Below, piece after piece: positions 41,640-50,443 of a stretch of DNA of 64,000 bases (its first letter is position 1; each line of letters begins with the position of its first letter). The stretch lies in assembly GCA_050331395.1 (NCBI GenBank), contig JBHJGX010000069.1, positions 11,187 to 75,186 of the forward strand, written 5' to 3'. The stretch comes from Thermohalobaculum sp050331395. Lineage in GTDB: Bacteria; Pseudomonadota; Alphaproteobacteria; Rhodobacterales; Rhodobacteraceae. The translations under genes were made by a program, and so were the position numbers. The notes beneath the pieces were generated by a model. It saw only the letters and a program-made list of their open reading frames with translations. It was not told the DNA's origin and ran no database searches.

Positions 41640-44054
41640 TCAGGCAACCTTTGCGGCGGGCTCCGCCATGGGCTCCCAGACGAGGCCGCCCGCATAGCGG
41701 TGGGCCATCCGACCCTCCCCGTCGAGGGCGAAAAGACCGAGCCAGCCATTGTCGAAGAGCGCGCGGACCCCGTCATGGCGGGCGAGGATCTCGGTCATCG
41801 CATCGACGGGGGCCTCGATGCAGACCGTAAGCCGGAGCGGCTCGTGCATCAGCCGTTCCCCGTCATGCACCGACTGCCAAGGCAAGCCGCCGCGGAGTGT
41901 GCCGCCATTGCCCTCGACCACGCCGATCCCGCCGACGACATTGTGCAAAAGCTTGTTGCCCGAGCCGAACACCTCGGGCGCGACCACCGAGCCGTAATAT
42001 TGTAAGCTAATCCAACTCGCGACGACGACCGGCGCGGTCATGATGAGCTCGAGAACCGGATACCCGTTCGCCGCATCGTCGGCGGCGACGTAATCGTGGA
42101 GAAAGGCGCGGCCCTCGAGGCTGCGGCCCCGGGTCCGACTGCGGGGCGCGGCGATGAAGGCCTGCGCCCCCGCAAGCGCCCATTCCGGCCGGACCTCCGC
42201 CCAATCCCGGGCCCGCGCATCGACGGCATGGGCGCCCGAGGCCCGCGGCAATCGGGGCGCCCGCTCGCCACGGGTCGCGCGTCCGGCCGCTTCGAACCAG
42301 CGCCGTGCCCGGGCAATGTCGTCCCGGTGCCCCTCCGCGGGCGCATCGATATAGAGCGTCATGCGGTCGCTCGTCGTGTCGTGGAGGCCGCCGACAAAAA
42401 GCGTGTCGCCGGGGATCTCGATGCCCCGGGGCGCGAGGCCGCTCCGCACCTCCGGATCGTTGAGCAAGCCAGCGAGGAGCCGGGCATTCGCCTCGCCCGA
42501 ATAGCCGCCGCAGGCCCCGCATTGGAGCCCGCTCTCAAAGGGGTTGTTGGTCACCCGCGCGCCGTGGCCCGCGAGCACGACAAGCCGGGCGAAGCCGCAG
42601 GTGAGCGACATGGCCCGGAGCACGGTCTCGGCCGCACCGATCCGGGTCTCGAGCGGAAGTGCCGGTGCGAACCGGGGCGCAGGCTCGGACGGGGCCGGCA
42701 TCTCGCCGAGGCCGAGCGCGTCGCGCACGAGCTTGGCCACATAAACCGGGCCCATCGCTTCGACGAAGGCGAAGGAGGAGACGGCGGCGAGCTTGAACCG
42801 TCCCCAGGCGCGGAGGGCACGGGCCGAATGCCGCGCGGCGAGCGCGGTCTCGGCGCGGTCCGGCGTCTCGGCGGTGCTCTCGACGCTGGCGGTCAGGAGA
42901 ACCGGCAGGCGGTGTTCGGCCACGTCGGACGCAAAGCGCCGGTGCCGCGCGCCGATGCCGAAAAAGCCCGCGAAGCCGAGCGTCCGGATCGACGGATCGA
43001 CGGCCTCGAGCGCGCGGCGGAAGATCTCGGAGCGCACATCTATACAGAACGCGGCTTGGAGCGTTGGGCGCTCGGGGGTCGCACGCTCGGGGGTCCCGCG
43101 ATCGGGGGCCGTGCTCTCCACCGGGGTCGCGAGCGTCTCGGCAAGCCCGCGCTGCGCGGCCCGCTCGGCGGCGTCCTGAAAGATCGCATCCACGGTTTCG
43201 GCCGCGCTCGGCGTCACGGGCTCAGCATAGCGGGCCCGGATCTCGGCCCATCCGGCCGCCCCGGCCTCGCCCGCGAGATCGTGCAGCGCCTCCTCCCAGA
43301 CGAGGCGTATCGCGAGGAGATCCGCGAGGGTCGGGTCGCTGCCCCCGCCGAGTTCCGCCTTCCAAAGGAGATGGCGGGCGTATTGCGCCCAGCCGCCGAG
43401 GGTCATGAGCAACCGGTGGAAATAGCATTCGAGCGCGGTGTCCGGCAGTCCGAGCCGGGCGACGGTCGCGGCAACGGCCGCCTCCGGCTCGATCGGCAAG
43501 GCGGCGACGCGGGCGGCGAAGCCCGTGGCGCCGTGGATCTCGGGGGTGAGGTCGCGGGTCGCCTCGACCCGCCAGAGCGTCCAGGCCCGGCCCTCAACCT
43601 GCCAGAGCGCCTGGCCCCGGTCGAAGAGGCTGCCGGCGAAATGGCCGATCCGTTCGGCCACGAGGTCGGGCCAATCGGTGCCGGTCGACCGCGCCGCCAG
43701 ATCGGCGAGCGTCGGCAACGCCTGCGGCCGCGGCGCCTCCGTCTCGAGCGCGGCGCGGAGGGCGGCGGTCGAGGCGGGGCGGGCGGGCTCACGACAGGCG
43801 GCGAGGGCCGCCGCGAGGTCGATCTCGGCGATCTCGCCCGCAGCGATCCGGTCGCGATACCAGGTCCGCGGCAAGGTCACCGGCGCTCCGGCCACCCGCG
43901 CGAGCCGGGCGGCAGCGGCGGCGAGCGATTCCTCGGTCTGGCCGAGAAAGGGGTTCACCGCGACCGTGGCCGACAGCGGCCAGAGCGGCGGGATCCGGCG
44001 GCAGGCCCGGTCGAGGGCGGCCGCGACGGTCTCGGGGGAGGGGGATGCGGTCAT
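41640..44054 (-). CDS. dabA: Inorganic-carbon uptake protein DabA (DUF2309)
   Basis: 804 aa, the usual size of this family. DabA resembles a beta-carbonic anhydrase and, with the membrane subunit DabB, converts CO2 to bicarbonate vectorially, trapping inorganic carbon in the cytoplasm. The expected zinc and catalytic residues are present: Cys337 and Asp339 in FCIDVRSE, His497 in AGHGARVTNNPFESGL and Cys512 in QCGACGG. The 15-residue spacing between that His and Cys equals the one reported for Halothiobacillus DabA. Other family blocks are LSATVAVNPFLGQT near the N-terminus and SWISLQYYGSVVAPEVFGSGNKLLHNVVGG. It lies 31 bp downstream of dabB and is co-oriented with it. Confidence 0.93.
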   Translation of the reverse strand: MTASPSPETVAAALDRACRRIPPLWPLSATVAVNPFLGQTEESLAAAAARLARVAGAPVTLPRTWYRDRIAAGEIAEIDLAAALAACREPARPASTAALRAALETEAPRPQALPTLADLAARSTGTDWPDLVAERIGHFAGSLFDRGQALWQVEGRAWTLWRVEATRDLTPEIHGATGFAARVAALPIEPEAAVAATVARLGLPDTALECYFHRLLMTLGGWAQYARHLLWKAELGGGSDPTLADLLAIRLVWEEALHDLAGEAGAAGWAEIRARYAEPVTPSAAETVDAIFQDAAERAAQRGLAETLATPVESTAPDRGTPERATPERPTLQAAFCIDVRSEIFRRALEAVDPSIRTLGFAGFFGIGARHRRFASDVAEHRLPVLLTASVESTAETPDRAETALAARHSARALRAWGRFKLAAVSSFAFVEAMGPVYVAKLVRDALGLGEMPAPSEPAPRFAPALPLETRIGAAETVLRAMSLTCGFARLVVLAGHGARVTNNPFESGLQCGACGGYSGEANARLLAGLLNDPEVRSGLAPRGIEIPGDTLFVGGLHDTTSDRMTLYIDAPAEGHRDDIARARRWFEAAGRATRGERAPRLPRASGAHAVDARARDWAEVRPEWALAGAQAFIAAPRSRTRGRSLEGRAFLHDYVAADDAANGYPVLELIMTAPVVVASWISLQYYGSVVAPEVFGSGNKLLHNVVGGIGVVEGNGGTLRGGLPWQSVHDGERLMHEPLRLTVCIEAPVDAMTEILARHDGVRALFDNGWLGLFALDGEGRMAHRYAGGLVWEPMAEPAAKVA

Positions 44055-44085
44055 CGGTCCGGTCTCCGCGTGTCAATGGTGGAGG

Positions 44086-45645
44086 TCAGTCGGGGCGGGT
44101 CCGCAGACCCAAGAGACGGTCGAACACGGCGTTCGCATAGAGCCCGTTCGACAAGTGCACACGGATCCCGCGGGCAGCCGGGTGATGCGACCAGAGCGGG
44201 AACATCGCCTGGGCGAGGGCGACAAGCGCAAAGCTCGCCACCGCGAGGACGATGAGGGCCCATTCGAGCGGTCCGGGCGGCGGCGTCGCTGGCAGCGTGT
44301 CCGCGGTCAGCCGCTCGGCCCCGGTCTGCAAGACGAAATAGCTGATCGACGCGGCGACCGAATAGGCGGCGGTGCGCAACGTCAGCGTCTTCGGCGCCGC
44401 GTCCGCGAGGCCTTGGGCGATCAGGTAGGCGACGCCGAAGATCAGGATCGCGCCGAGGGCGATGGCCTGGGGCGACTTGCCTTCGAAGCCGAGGCCGAGG
44501 CCCCAGCCGATCGCCCCGTAGATCACAAGCGCGAGACCGAAGGCCCGGAGCACCGCGCGCCCGTTCGGCACGGCGACCGGGCCGGGGCGGCGGATCTGCG
44601 CGACGGTCTCCACGGCCATACCCGAGGCGAGGAAGGCGTGGGCCTTGTAGAGCGAATGGGCAAGGATATGCAGGAGGGCGAGCGGGAAGAGCGCGAGCCC
44701 GCATTGCAGGATCATGAACCCCATTTGCGCGACGGTCGACCAGGCGAGCGAGGTTTTCACCGCCGGCTGGGTCAGCATCACGAGCCCGCCGAATAGCGCC
44801 GTGAAGCCGCCGATCATCACGAGAACCGCCAGCACGCCGGGCGCGAGCAGCATCACGTCGGCGAAGCGGATGAGCAGAAATCCGCCCGCATTCACCACCC
44901 CCGCATGAAGAAGCGCCGAGACGGGCGTGGGCGTCTCCATCACCTCGGTCAGCCAGCCATGGGTCGGGAACTGCGCGGATTTGAGGATCGCGGCGAGGGC
45001 GAGGAGACCGGCGGCCGGGAGCGCTTCGGGCGGCGCCTCGCCGGCCCGGGCGGCCTCGAGGATCGCGGCGATCTCTTGGCTGCCGTAGCCGCGGGCCAGC
45101 AGTATCGCAGCCGCGACGAGGGCGAGGTCGCCTAGGCGGGCGCAGATCGCTTTCTTTCGTGCCGCGCGGCCTGCGGCCGGGCGTTCCGGATAAAAGACCA
45201 GTAGCCGGTGGAGGCAGAGGCTCGTGGCGATCCAGCCGGCCGCGAGGGTCGCCAGGGTGCCTGCGCTCACCAGCACGGCGACGCCCGCGAGCGTCGCCCC
45301 CATCCACCCGAGAAACGGGCCCTGGCGCGCCTCACCGTCGAGATACGCCGAGGAAAAACGGAGTACGGCCCAGCCGACAAAGGCGACGAGGGCGAGCATG
45401 GTCGCGCTCAGGACGTCGAGGCGGAGGGCGAACTCGAGCCCGGCGATCTGGACCGAGGGGCTGGTACCCGGGCCGTCGCGGAGGAGAAGCGCGCCTGCGG
45501 CCAGCGCCACGGCCAAGGCCGCAAGGGCCGCAGCCTCGGCGCCTCGGCAGAGGGCGCGGGGACGGAAGCCCGGCGCACGGAGCGCCGCGACCGCGAGCGC
45601 CAAGTAAGCGGCCGGCGCAAGGAGGGGGAAGAGCGTGTGGATCAT
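44086..45645 (-). CDS. dabB: DabB membrane subunit (NuoL/Mrp-type proton channel)
   Basis: 519 aa with about 13-14 membrane spans from the ATG at 45645; the longer frame runs into the LysR promoter region. It is a relative of the NuoL/MrpA antiporter subunits: FSSAYLDGEARQGPFLGWMG, PTPVSALLHAGVVNAGGFLLIR (the conserved transmembrane His/Pro motif), LAWSTVAQMGFMILQCGL and ILAHSLYKAHAFLASG. In the two-gene DAB system it conducts the cations that power DabA. Annotation as NADH dehydrogenase would be misleading, since no nuo genes surround it. It is divergent from a LysR regulator that probably controls the pair. Confidence 0.9.
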   Translation of the reverse strand: MIHTLFPLLAPAAYLALAVAALRAPGFRPRALCRGAEAAALAALAVALAAGALLLRDGPGTSPSVQIAGLEFALRLDVLSATMLALVAFVGWAVLRFSSAYLDGEARQGPFLGWMGATLAGVAVLVSAGTLATLAAGWIATSLCLHRLLVFYPERPAAGRAARKKAICARLGDLALVAAAILLARGYGSQEIAAILEAARAGEAPPEALPAAGLLALAAILKSAQFPTHGWLTEVMETPTPVSALLHAGVVNAGGFLLIRFADVMLLAPGVLAVLVMIGGFTALFGGLVMLTQPAVKTSLAWSTVAQMGFMILQCGLALFPLALLHILAHSLYKAHAFLASGMAVETVAQIRRPGPVAVPNGRAVLRAFGLALVIYGAIGWGLGLGFEGKSPQAIALGAILIFGVAYLIAQGLADAAPKTLTLRTAAYSVAASISYFVLQTGAERLTADTLPATPPPGPLEWALIVLAVASFALVALAQAMFPLWSHHPAARGIRVHLSNGLYANAVFDRLLGLRTRPD

Positions 45646-45721
45646 GCGGCATCTCCGATTGGCTCGGCGATGGCCATATCGCGGCGCGCGCGATCGGAAA
45701 AATAGATTGTCTGCGCAAGAT

Positions 45722-45740
45722 CGTTCTGTTTCAAAGAACG
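45722..45740. promoter_or_regulatory. LysR-type operator dyad
   Basis: CGTTCT (45722-45727) and AGAACG (45735-45740) form a 6-bp inverted repeat with a 7-bp spacer; it contains the T-N11-A core of LysR sites. It ends 2 bp before the regulator's start codon and lies about 75 bp from the dabB start, a position suited to autorepression and possibly to control of dabBA. Confidence 0.45.
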
Positions 45741-45742
45741 GT

Positions 45743-46675
45743 ATGCCGGCGCTCAACTATCATCACCTGCGCTATTTTCGGACCGTCGCGCATGAGGGGC
45801 ACCTGACCCGGGCGGCCGAGCGTTTGAACGTGTCGCAATCGGCGCTATCGACGCAAATCCGGCAGCTCGAAGACCGGCTCGGCCACACGCTCTTCGAGCG
45901 CCGGGGCCGGACGCTGCGGCTGACCGAGGCCGGGCGGATCGCCCTCGACCATGCGGATGCGATCTTCCGAACGGGCGAACAGCTTGTCGCGACGCTTGCC
46001 GGACGGGCCGCGCCCGGCCAGGCGCTCCGGGTCGGCGCGCTTTCGACGCTGTCGCGGAACTTCCAGCTCGCTTTTCTGCGCCCGGTGCTCGGGCGCCGGG
46101 ACGTGGAGGTGGTGCTGCGTTCGGGCGGCCCGGGCGAGCTCTTCGCCGCGCTCGGCACGCTCGAACTCGACCTCGTTCTGACGAACGCGCCGCCGGCCGA
46201 GGACGGGCGCGGGGCCTTCATCGTCCATACCCTCGACGCCCAACCCGTCAGTCTGATCGGCGTGCCGGACCGGGCGCCGCCCGCGGGCTCGCTCGCCGAG
46301 CGCCTCGGGGCGGGGCCGCTTGTGCTGCCGTCGCAGGCCAGCGGGCTTCGCCGCGGCTTCGATGCGCTGCTCGACCGGCTCGGGGTCCAGCCCCGGATCG
46401 CCGCCGAAGTCGACGACATGGCGATGCTGCGGCTTCTGGCCCGCGAGGGGATCGGGCTTGCGGTGCTGCCCCCCATTGTCGTGCGCGACGAACTGGTCGC
46501 AGGCGCGCTTACCGAAATCGAGAAGCTGCCGGATCTCGTCGAGACATTCTACGGCGTCACGGTCGCGCGGCGGTTCCCGAACCGGCTCCTCCGCGAGCTT
46601 CTGCGGCGCCATGCCGAGGGGCCCGCCGGGGCGCCCGGACCATCCCCCGCTTGCACGGCAGCGTCGGACGGTTAG
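45743..46675 (+). CDS. LysR-family regulator of the dab genes
   Basis: A 310-aa LTTR. The ATG at 45743 gives the canonical start MPALNYHHLRYFRTVAHEGHLTRAAERLNVSQSALSTQIRQLE with the helix-turn-helix at ~18-48; the earlier in-frame ATG would add a basic extension across the operator. The effector-binding half has the usual repeats (LRVGALSTLSRNFQLAFLRPVL; LLAREGIGLAVLPPIVV). It is divergent from dabB with 97 bp between starts, the common LTTR-target arrangement, and a dyad lies in that gap. It resembles CbbR-type regulators in context, but no carbon-fixation genes are in the window. Confidence 0.88.
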   Translation: MPALNYHHLRYFRTVAHEGHLTRAAERLNVSQSALSTQIRQLEDRLGHTLFERRGRTLRLTEAGRIALDHADAIFRTGEQLVATLAGRAAPGQALRVGALSTLSRNFQLAFLRPVLGRRDVEVVLRSGGPGELFAALGTLELDLVLTNAPPAEDGRGAFIVHTLDAQPVSLIGVPDRAPPAGSLAERLGAGPLVLPSQASGLRRGFDALLDRLGVQPRIAAEVDDMAMLRLLAREGIGLAVLPPIVVRDELVAGALTEIEKLPDLVETFYGVTVARRFPNRLLRELLRRHAEGPAGAPGPSPACTAASDG

Positions 46676-46750
46676 TCTGCGCGCTCGGCGGTTCGGACGC
46701 CCCGAGGTCGGTGCGGGGCGGATCCCGTGGCGGCCGATGAGGAGATCCCG

Positions 46751-48178
46751 ATGAGCGACGCGACCCCACTGCCCGGTGCTCCGAGCCCGCTTCCCGAGGA
46801 GGCGGGCGGCGCACCCGTGCCGCTCCGGCTCGTGCCGGCGGACAGTTTGGAGGAGGCGCTCTCGGCCCTCGCCCCGGAGGAGGCCGCCTGGGCGCGGTCG
46901 AACGGCTTCTCGGCAAAGCTCGGCGAGGCGCTCGCGCTGCCGGATGCGGGCGGCGGGATCTCGCGCGTGCTGATCGGTTGGGGCGATGCCGAGGCCCATC
47001 GACGGGAGCGTTTTCCCTTGGGCGACTTTGCCGCCATGGCCCCCGCCGGCACCTACCGCCTCGAGACCCCGCTGCCGGCGGCCGAGGCCGAACGGGCGGC
47101 GCTCGGCTGGTTGCTCGCCCGGTATCGGTTCGACCGCTACAAACCCGCGGGGACCGAGCGCGATGCCGACCTGGTGGCGCCCCAAGGCGTCGACGCGGCG
47201 CGGCTCGGCCTGATCGCCGAAGGGGTGTTCATCGCCCGCGATCTGATCAACACGCCCGCGAACGACATGGGCCCGGCCGCGCTCGAGGCCGCCACCCGGC
47301 GCCTCGGCGAGCGCCACGGCGCCGAGACCCGGGCGACGGTGGGCGATGCGCTCCTCGAGGCCGAATTGCCGCTGATCCACACGGTCGGCCGAGCCGCCGG
47401 CGAGCCGCCGCGCCTCCTCGAGCTCGTCTGGGGCGAGGAGACCGCGCCGCGGATCACACTGGTCGGCAAGGGCGTCTGCTTCGACACGGGCGGGCTCGAC
47501 CTCAAACCCGCCTCCGCCATGAAGCTGATGAAAAAGGACATGGGCGGCGCCGCGACCGTCCTTGGTCTCGCCCATATGATCATGGGGCTCGGGCTGCCGC
47601 TCCGGCTCCGGGTACTGATCCCGGCGGTCGAGAACGCGGTCTCGGGCACGAGCTTCCGGCCGGGCGACGTGCTCCGCTCCCGCAAGGGCTTGACCGTCGA
47701 GGTGAACAACACCGATGCGGAAGGGCGGCTCGTCCTCGCCGACGCGCTCACGCTCGCCTCCGAAGAGGCGCCGGAGCTGATCCTCGACATGGCGACGTTG
47801 ACCGGTGCGGCCCGCGTGGCGCTCGGGCCGGAGATTGTGCCCTTTTACACCGACGATCCGGCGCTTGCCGCAGGTCTTGCAGAGGCCGCGACCGCGACCG
47901 CCGATCCGCTCTGGCAACTCCCGCTCTGGCCGGGCTATGAACGCGAAATCGAGCCGCAGATTGCCGACCTCGACAACGCGCCGTCGGGGGGCATGGCAGG
48001 CTCGATCACAGCGGCGCTTTTCCTCAGGCGTTTCGTCGATCAACGCGCCTGGGCGCATTTCGATCTCTATGCTTGGACGCCGACCGCCCGGCCGGGTCGG
48101 CCGAAGGGGGGTGAAGCGCAGGCCGCGCGCGCGTGCCTCCGATTTCTCGAGACCCGCTATGGTCGGGGTCGCCCGTGA
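46751..48178 (+). CDS. M17 leucyl aminopeptidase family protein
   Basis: 475 aa from the ATG at 46751 (GAGGAG upstream). A cytoplasmic di-metal aminopeptidase that trims N-terminal residues from peptides. All metal and catalytic residues of M17 are visible: VGKGVCFDTGGLDLKP (Lys240, Asp245), KKDMGGAA (Asp263), and the family signature NTDAEGRL (Asp322, Glu324, Arg326). The N-terminal domain (~1-160) is divergent and closest in style to the alphaproteobacterial PepB-like subgroup. It overlaps the next gene by 4 bp (GTGA), so a shared role in peptide or muropeptide turnover is plausible. Confidence 0.92.
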   Translation: MSDATPLPGAPSPLPEEAGGAPVPLRLVPADSLEEALSALAPEEAAWARSNGFSAKLGEALALPDAGGGISRVLIGWGDAEAHRRERFPLGDFAAMAPAGTYRLETPLPAAEAERAALGWLLARYRFDRYKPAGTERDADLVAPQGVDAARLGLIAEGVFIARDLINTPANDMGPAALEAATRRLGERHGAETRATVGDALLEAELPLIHTVGRAAGEPPRLLELVWGEETAPRITLVGKGVCFDTGGLDLKPASAMKLMKKDMGGAATVLGLAHMIMGLGLPLRLRVLIPAVENAVSGTSFRPGDVLRSRKGLTVEVNNTDAEGRLVLADALTLASEEAPELILDMATLTGAARVALGPEIVPFYTDDPALAAGLAEAATATADPLWQLPLWPGYEREIEPQIADLDNAPSGGMAGSITAALFLRRFVDQRAWAHFDLYAWTPTARPGRPKGGEAQAARACLRFLETRYGRGRP

Positions 48179-49074
48179 ACGCGGCCGCCGCCCTCGGCCT
48201 TCCCGCACGCTTCGAGACGGACGGACGGCTTCGTCCCGCCCGCCCGGATCTGGCCGCCCGCCATCTCGAGGGCCGGGTAGAGGCCGCGCGTTTTGCCGAA
48301 CCCGCCGCTCGGACCGTCTGTGTGCCGATCGCGCCCCTCTCCGCCACGGCCGAGGCCGAAGCGCCGCTCGCGACCCAGCTCCTCTTCGGCGAGCGCTTTG
48401 AGGCCTATGAGGAGGCCGGGCTCTGGGCCTGGGGCCAGGCGGGCGACGGCTATGTGGGCTTTGTGCCGCAAGCCTGCCTCGACAGCGCCAAGGAGATGCC
48501 GACCGTGACCCACCGGGTCTGCGTGGTCTCGGCACCGGTCATGGCCGCCCCAGCCGTCAAATGCCGCCCGGGCGCCGCGCTGCCCTATGCGGCCCGGGTC
48601 GCCGTCGCCCTGGCCGGCGATGGCGCGGACGAGGGGTTCGTGCAGCTCGCGGCTGGCGGCTTCGTCTCGGCCCGCCACCTCGCCCCCCTCGACGCCCCGG
48701 CCGAAGACTGGGTCGGGGAGGCCGAACGGTTCCTCGGGGCCCCCTATCTCTGGGGCGGGCGCTCTGCGCTCGGCCTCGACTGCTCGGCCCTCGTCCAACT
48801 CGCCCTCGAGGCGGCCGGATCCGCCTGCCCCCGCGACAGCGACATGCAGGAAGCCGCCCTCGGCCGGTCCCTCGAACCGGGCGAGCCGCTCCGCCGCGGC
48901 GACCTCGTCTTCTGGAAAGGCCATGTCGGGCTGATGCGCGACAGCCGCCGGCTCCTCCACGCCAACATCCACCACATGGCCGTCGCGATCGAGCCGCTCT
49001 CGCAAGCCCGGAACCGGATCGCCAAATTGGGCGGCGGGCCGGTGACGCGGATCGCGCGGCTCGGCGATGCCTGA
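48175..49074 (+). CDS. NlpC/P60 cysteine peptidase with SH3-like domains
   Basis: 299 aa starting at a GTG inside the aminopeptidase stop (GTGA). Two bacterial SH3-like domains (~50-105 and ~115-170) precede an NlpC/P60 catalytic domain: LGAPYLWGGRSALGLDCSALVQ with Cys203, then GDLVFWKGHVGLM with His250 and a third polar residue in ANIHHMA. Such enzymes cut gamma-D-Glu-diamino acid bonds in muropeptides, and the layout is that of dipeptidyl-peptidase VI-type enzymes. No signal peptide is seen, so it likely works on recycled muropeptides in the cytoplasm, handing peptides to the coupled aminopeptidase. Confidence 0.88.
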   Translation: MNAAAALGLPARFETDGRLRPARPDLAARHLEGRVEAARFAEPAARTVCVPIAPLSATAEAEAPLATQLLFGERFEAYEEAGLWAWGQAGDGYVGFVPQACLDSAKEMPTVTHRVCVVSAPVMAAPAVKCRPGAALPYAARVAVALAGDGADEGFVQLAAGGFVSARHLAPLDAPAEDWVGEAERFLGAPYLWGGRSALGLDCSALVQLALEAAGSACPRDSDMQEAALGRSLEPGEPLRRGDLVFWKGHVGLMRDSRRLLHANIHHMAVAIEPLSQARNRIAKLGGGPVTRIARLGDA

Positions 49075-49088
49075 CCGGAGACACCCCC

Positions 49089-50375
49089 ATGCATCCAGCC
49101 GCCCTCGGAGCCGTCCTCGCCCTCGCCCTTGCCGCGTCCGCCTGCGCGCAACCCGCGCCGCCCGCCGCGCCGCTGCCATCCGAACGTCCGGCTAGCGTGA
49201 CGCCATCGCCCACGCCCGAGGCCCGCGCGGATGCGGACAGGGCGCCCGGCTTCGAGGCGTGGCTCGCCGGGTTCCGGGCCCGCGCGCGCGCCGAGGCGAT
49301 CCCCGAAGCGGTGCTGTCCCGGGCGCTTGCCGGGGTGACGCCCGACCCGACCGTGATCGAGCGCGACCGGTTCCAACCGGAATTTACCCGGCCGATCTGG
49401 GAGTATCTCGACCGTGCGGTCTCCGAGACCCGGATCGCCAACGGCCGGGCGGCGGCGGCGCGCCACCGGGCGACCCTCGACCGGATCGAAGCGCGCTACG
49501 GTGTCGATTGGGAGATCGTCGTGGCGGTGTGGGGGCTCGAGAGCGCCTATGGCGAGGTGATGGGCGACCGTGCCGTGATCCGCAGCCTCGCCACCCTCGC
49601 GCATGACGGGCGGCGCCGGTCCTTCGCCGAGGGCGAGCTCATCGCCGCGCTCCGGATCCTCGCCGCAGGAGACGTGAGCGCGGACCGGCTCCGTGGCTCC
49701 TGGGCGGGCGCGATGGGTCACACCCAGTTCATCCCAACGAGTTTTCTCGCCCATGCGGTCGATTTCACCGGCGACGGGCGGCGGGATATCTGGGCGGGCG
49801 ACCCGTCCGACGCGCTCGCCTCCACCGCCAATTACCTCGCGCGGGCCGGTTGGCGCCGGGGGGTGCCGGCCGCCCTCGGCGTCCGCTTGCCCGAGGGCTT
49901 CGACTATGCGCTGGCCGGCCAATCGCGGACCCGCGCGGCGGCCGAGTGGCGGGCGATGGGCGTCCGCCTCGACGGTGTCTGGCCAGACGGCCAGGGCGCG
50001 ATCCTGGTGCCCGCAGGCGCGGCGGGGCCCGCCTGGCTCGTCACCTCCAACTTTCGCGCGATCCGGCGATACAACAACGCCACCTCCTACGCCCTCGCAA
50101 TCGCGGCCCTCGCCGACATGATCGCGGGACGCCCGGGCGCTGTGCCGCCCTCGGCCCTCGACTGGCCGCGGGGCGACCGCCCCCTCAGCCGTGCCGAGAC
50201 CGAGGAATTGCAGCGTCGGCTGACCGCGCTCGGCTTCGACACGAAGGGTGCGGACGGGATTGTCGGACCGAATACACGCGATGCGGTGCGCGCCTTCCAG
50301 CGGGTCCGTGGCCTGGTGCCGGACGCCTATGTCTCGGGGCGCCTCCTCGACAGCGTGCGCGCCGCCGGCGGTTAA
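49089..50375 (+). CDS. Lytic murein transglycosylase (MltB-like) with peptidoglycan-binding domain
   Basis: 428 aa from the ATG at 49089 with GGAGA upstream. A lipoprotein signal (lipobox ASAC, Cys19) places it in a membrane facing the periplasm. The SltB_2 catalytic domain (~52-355) has the active-site glutamate in WGLESAYGEVMGD (Glu151), the AMGHTQFIPTSFL-type WAGAMGHTQF motif and the STANYL block. The last ~60 residues form a PG_binding_1 domain (LQRRLTALGFDTKGADGIVGPNTRDAVRAFQ). It cleaves the MurNAc-GlcNAc bond of peptidoglycan with formation of 1,6-anhydroMurNAc. It follows the NlpC/P60 gene by 14 bp, giving a small cell-wall turnover operon. Confidence 0.92.
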   Translation: MHPAALGAVLALALAASACAQPAPPAAPLPSERPASVTPSPTPEARADADRAPGFEAWLAGFRARARAEAIPEAVLSRALAGVTPDPTVIERDRFQPEFTRPIWEYLDRAVSETRIANGRAAAARHRATLDRIEARYGVDWEIVVAVWGLESAYGEVMGDRAVIRSLATLAHDGRRRSFAEGELIAALRILAAGDVSADRLRGSWAGAMGHTQFIPTSFLAHAVDFTGDGRRDIWAGDPSDALASTANYLARAGWRRGVPAALGVRLPEGFDYALAGQSRTRAAAEWRAMGVRLDGVWPDGQGAILVPAGAAGPAWLVTSNFRAIRRYNNATSYALAIAALADMIAGRPGAVPPSALDWPRGDRPLSRAETEELQRRLTALGFDTKGADGIVGPNTRDAVRAFQRVRGLVPDAYVSGRLLDSVRAAGG

Positions 50376-50443
50376 GGCCAGAGGCGTCGTTTCCCGGGCG
50401 CCGCCGCGCGCTAAGCTCTGGTCGGTCGTCACGCGGAGGCCCC

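Noticed and set aside
42096..44255. 719-codon plus-strand frame opposite dabA
   Set aside because: Arg/Gly-rich antisense frame; dabA on the other strand has all active-site residues.
44086..45645. Annotation of dabB as an NADH dehydrogenase (NuoL) subunit
   Set aside because: No other nuo or mrp genes are present and the partner is dabA; the DAB system explains the pair.
45845..48535. 896-codon minus-strand frame opposite the LysR, aminopeptidase and NlpC/P60 genes
   Set aside because: Crosses three well-supported genes on the other strand and has no recognisable domain.
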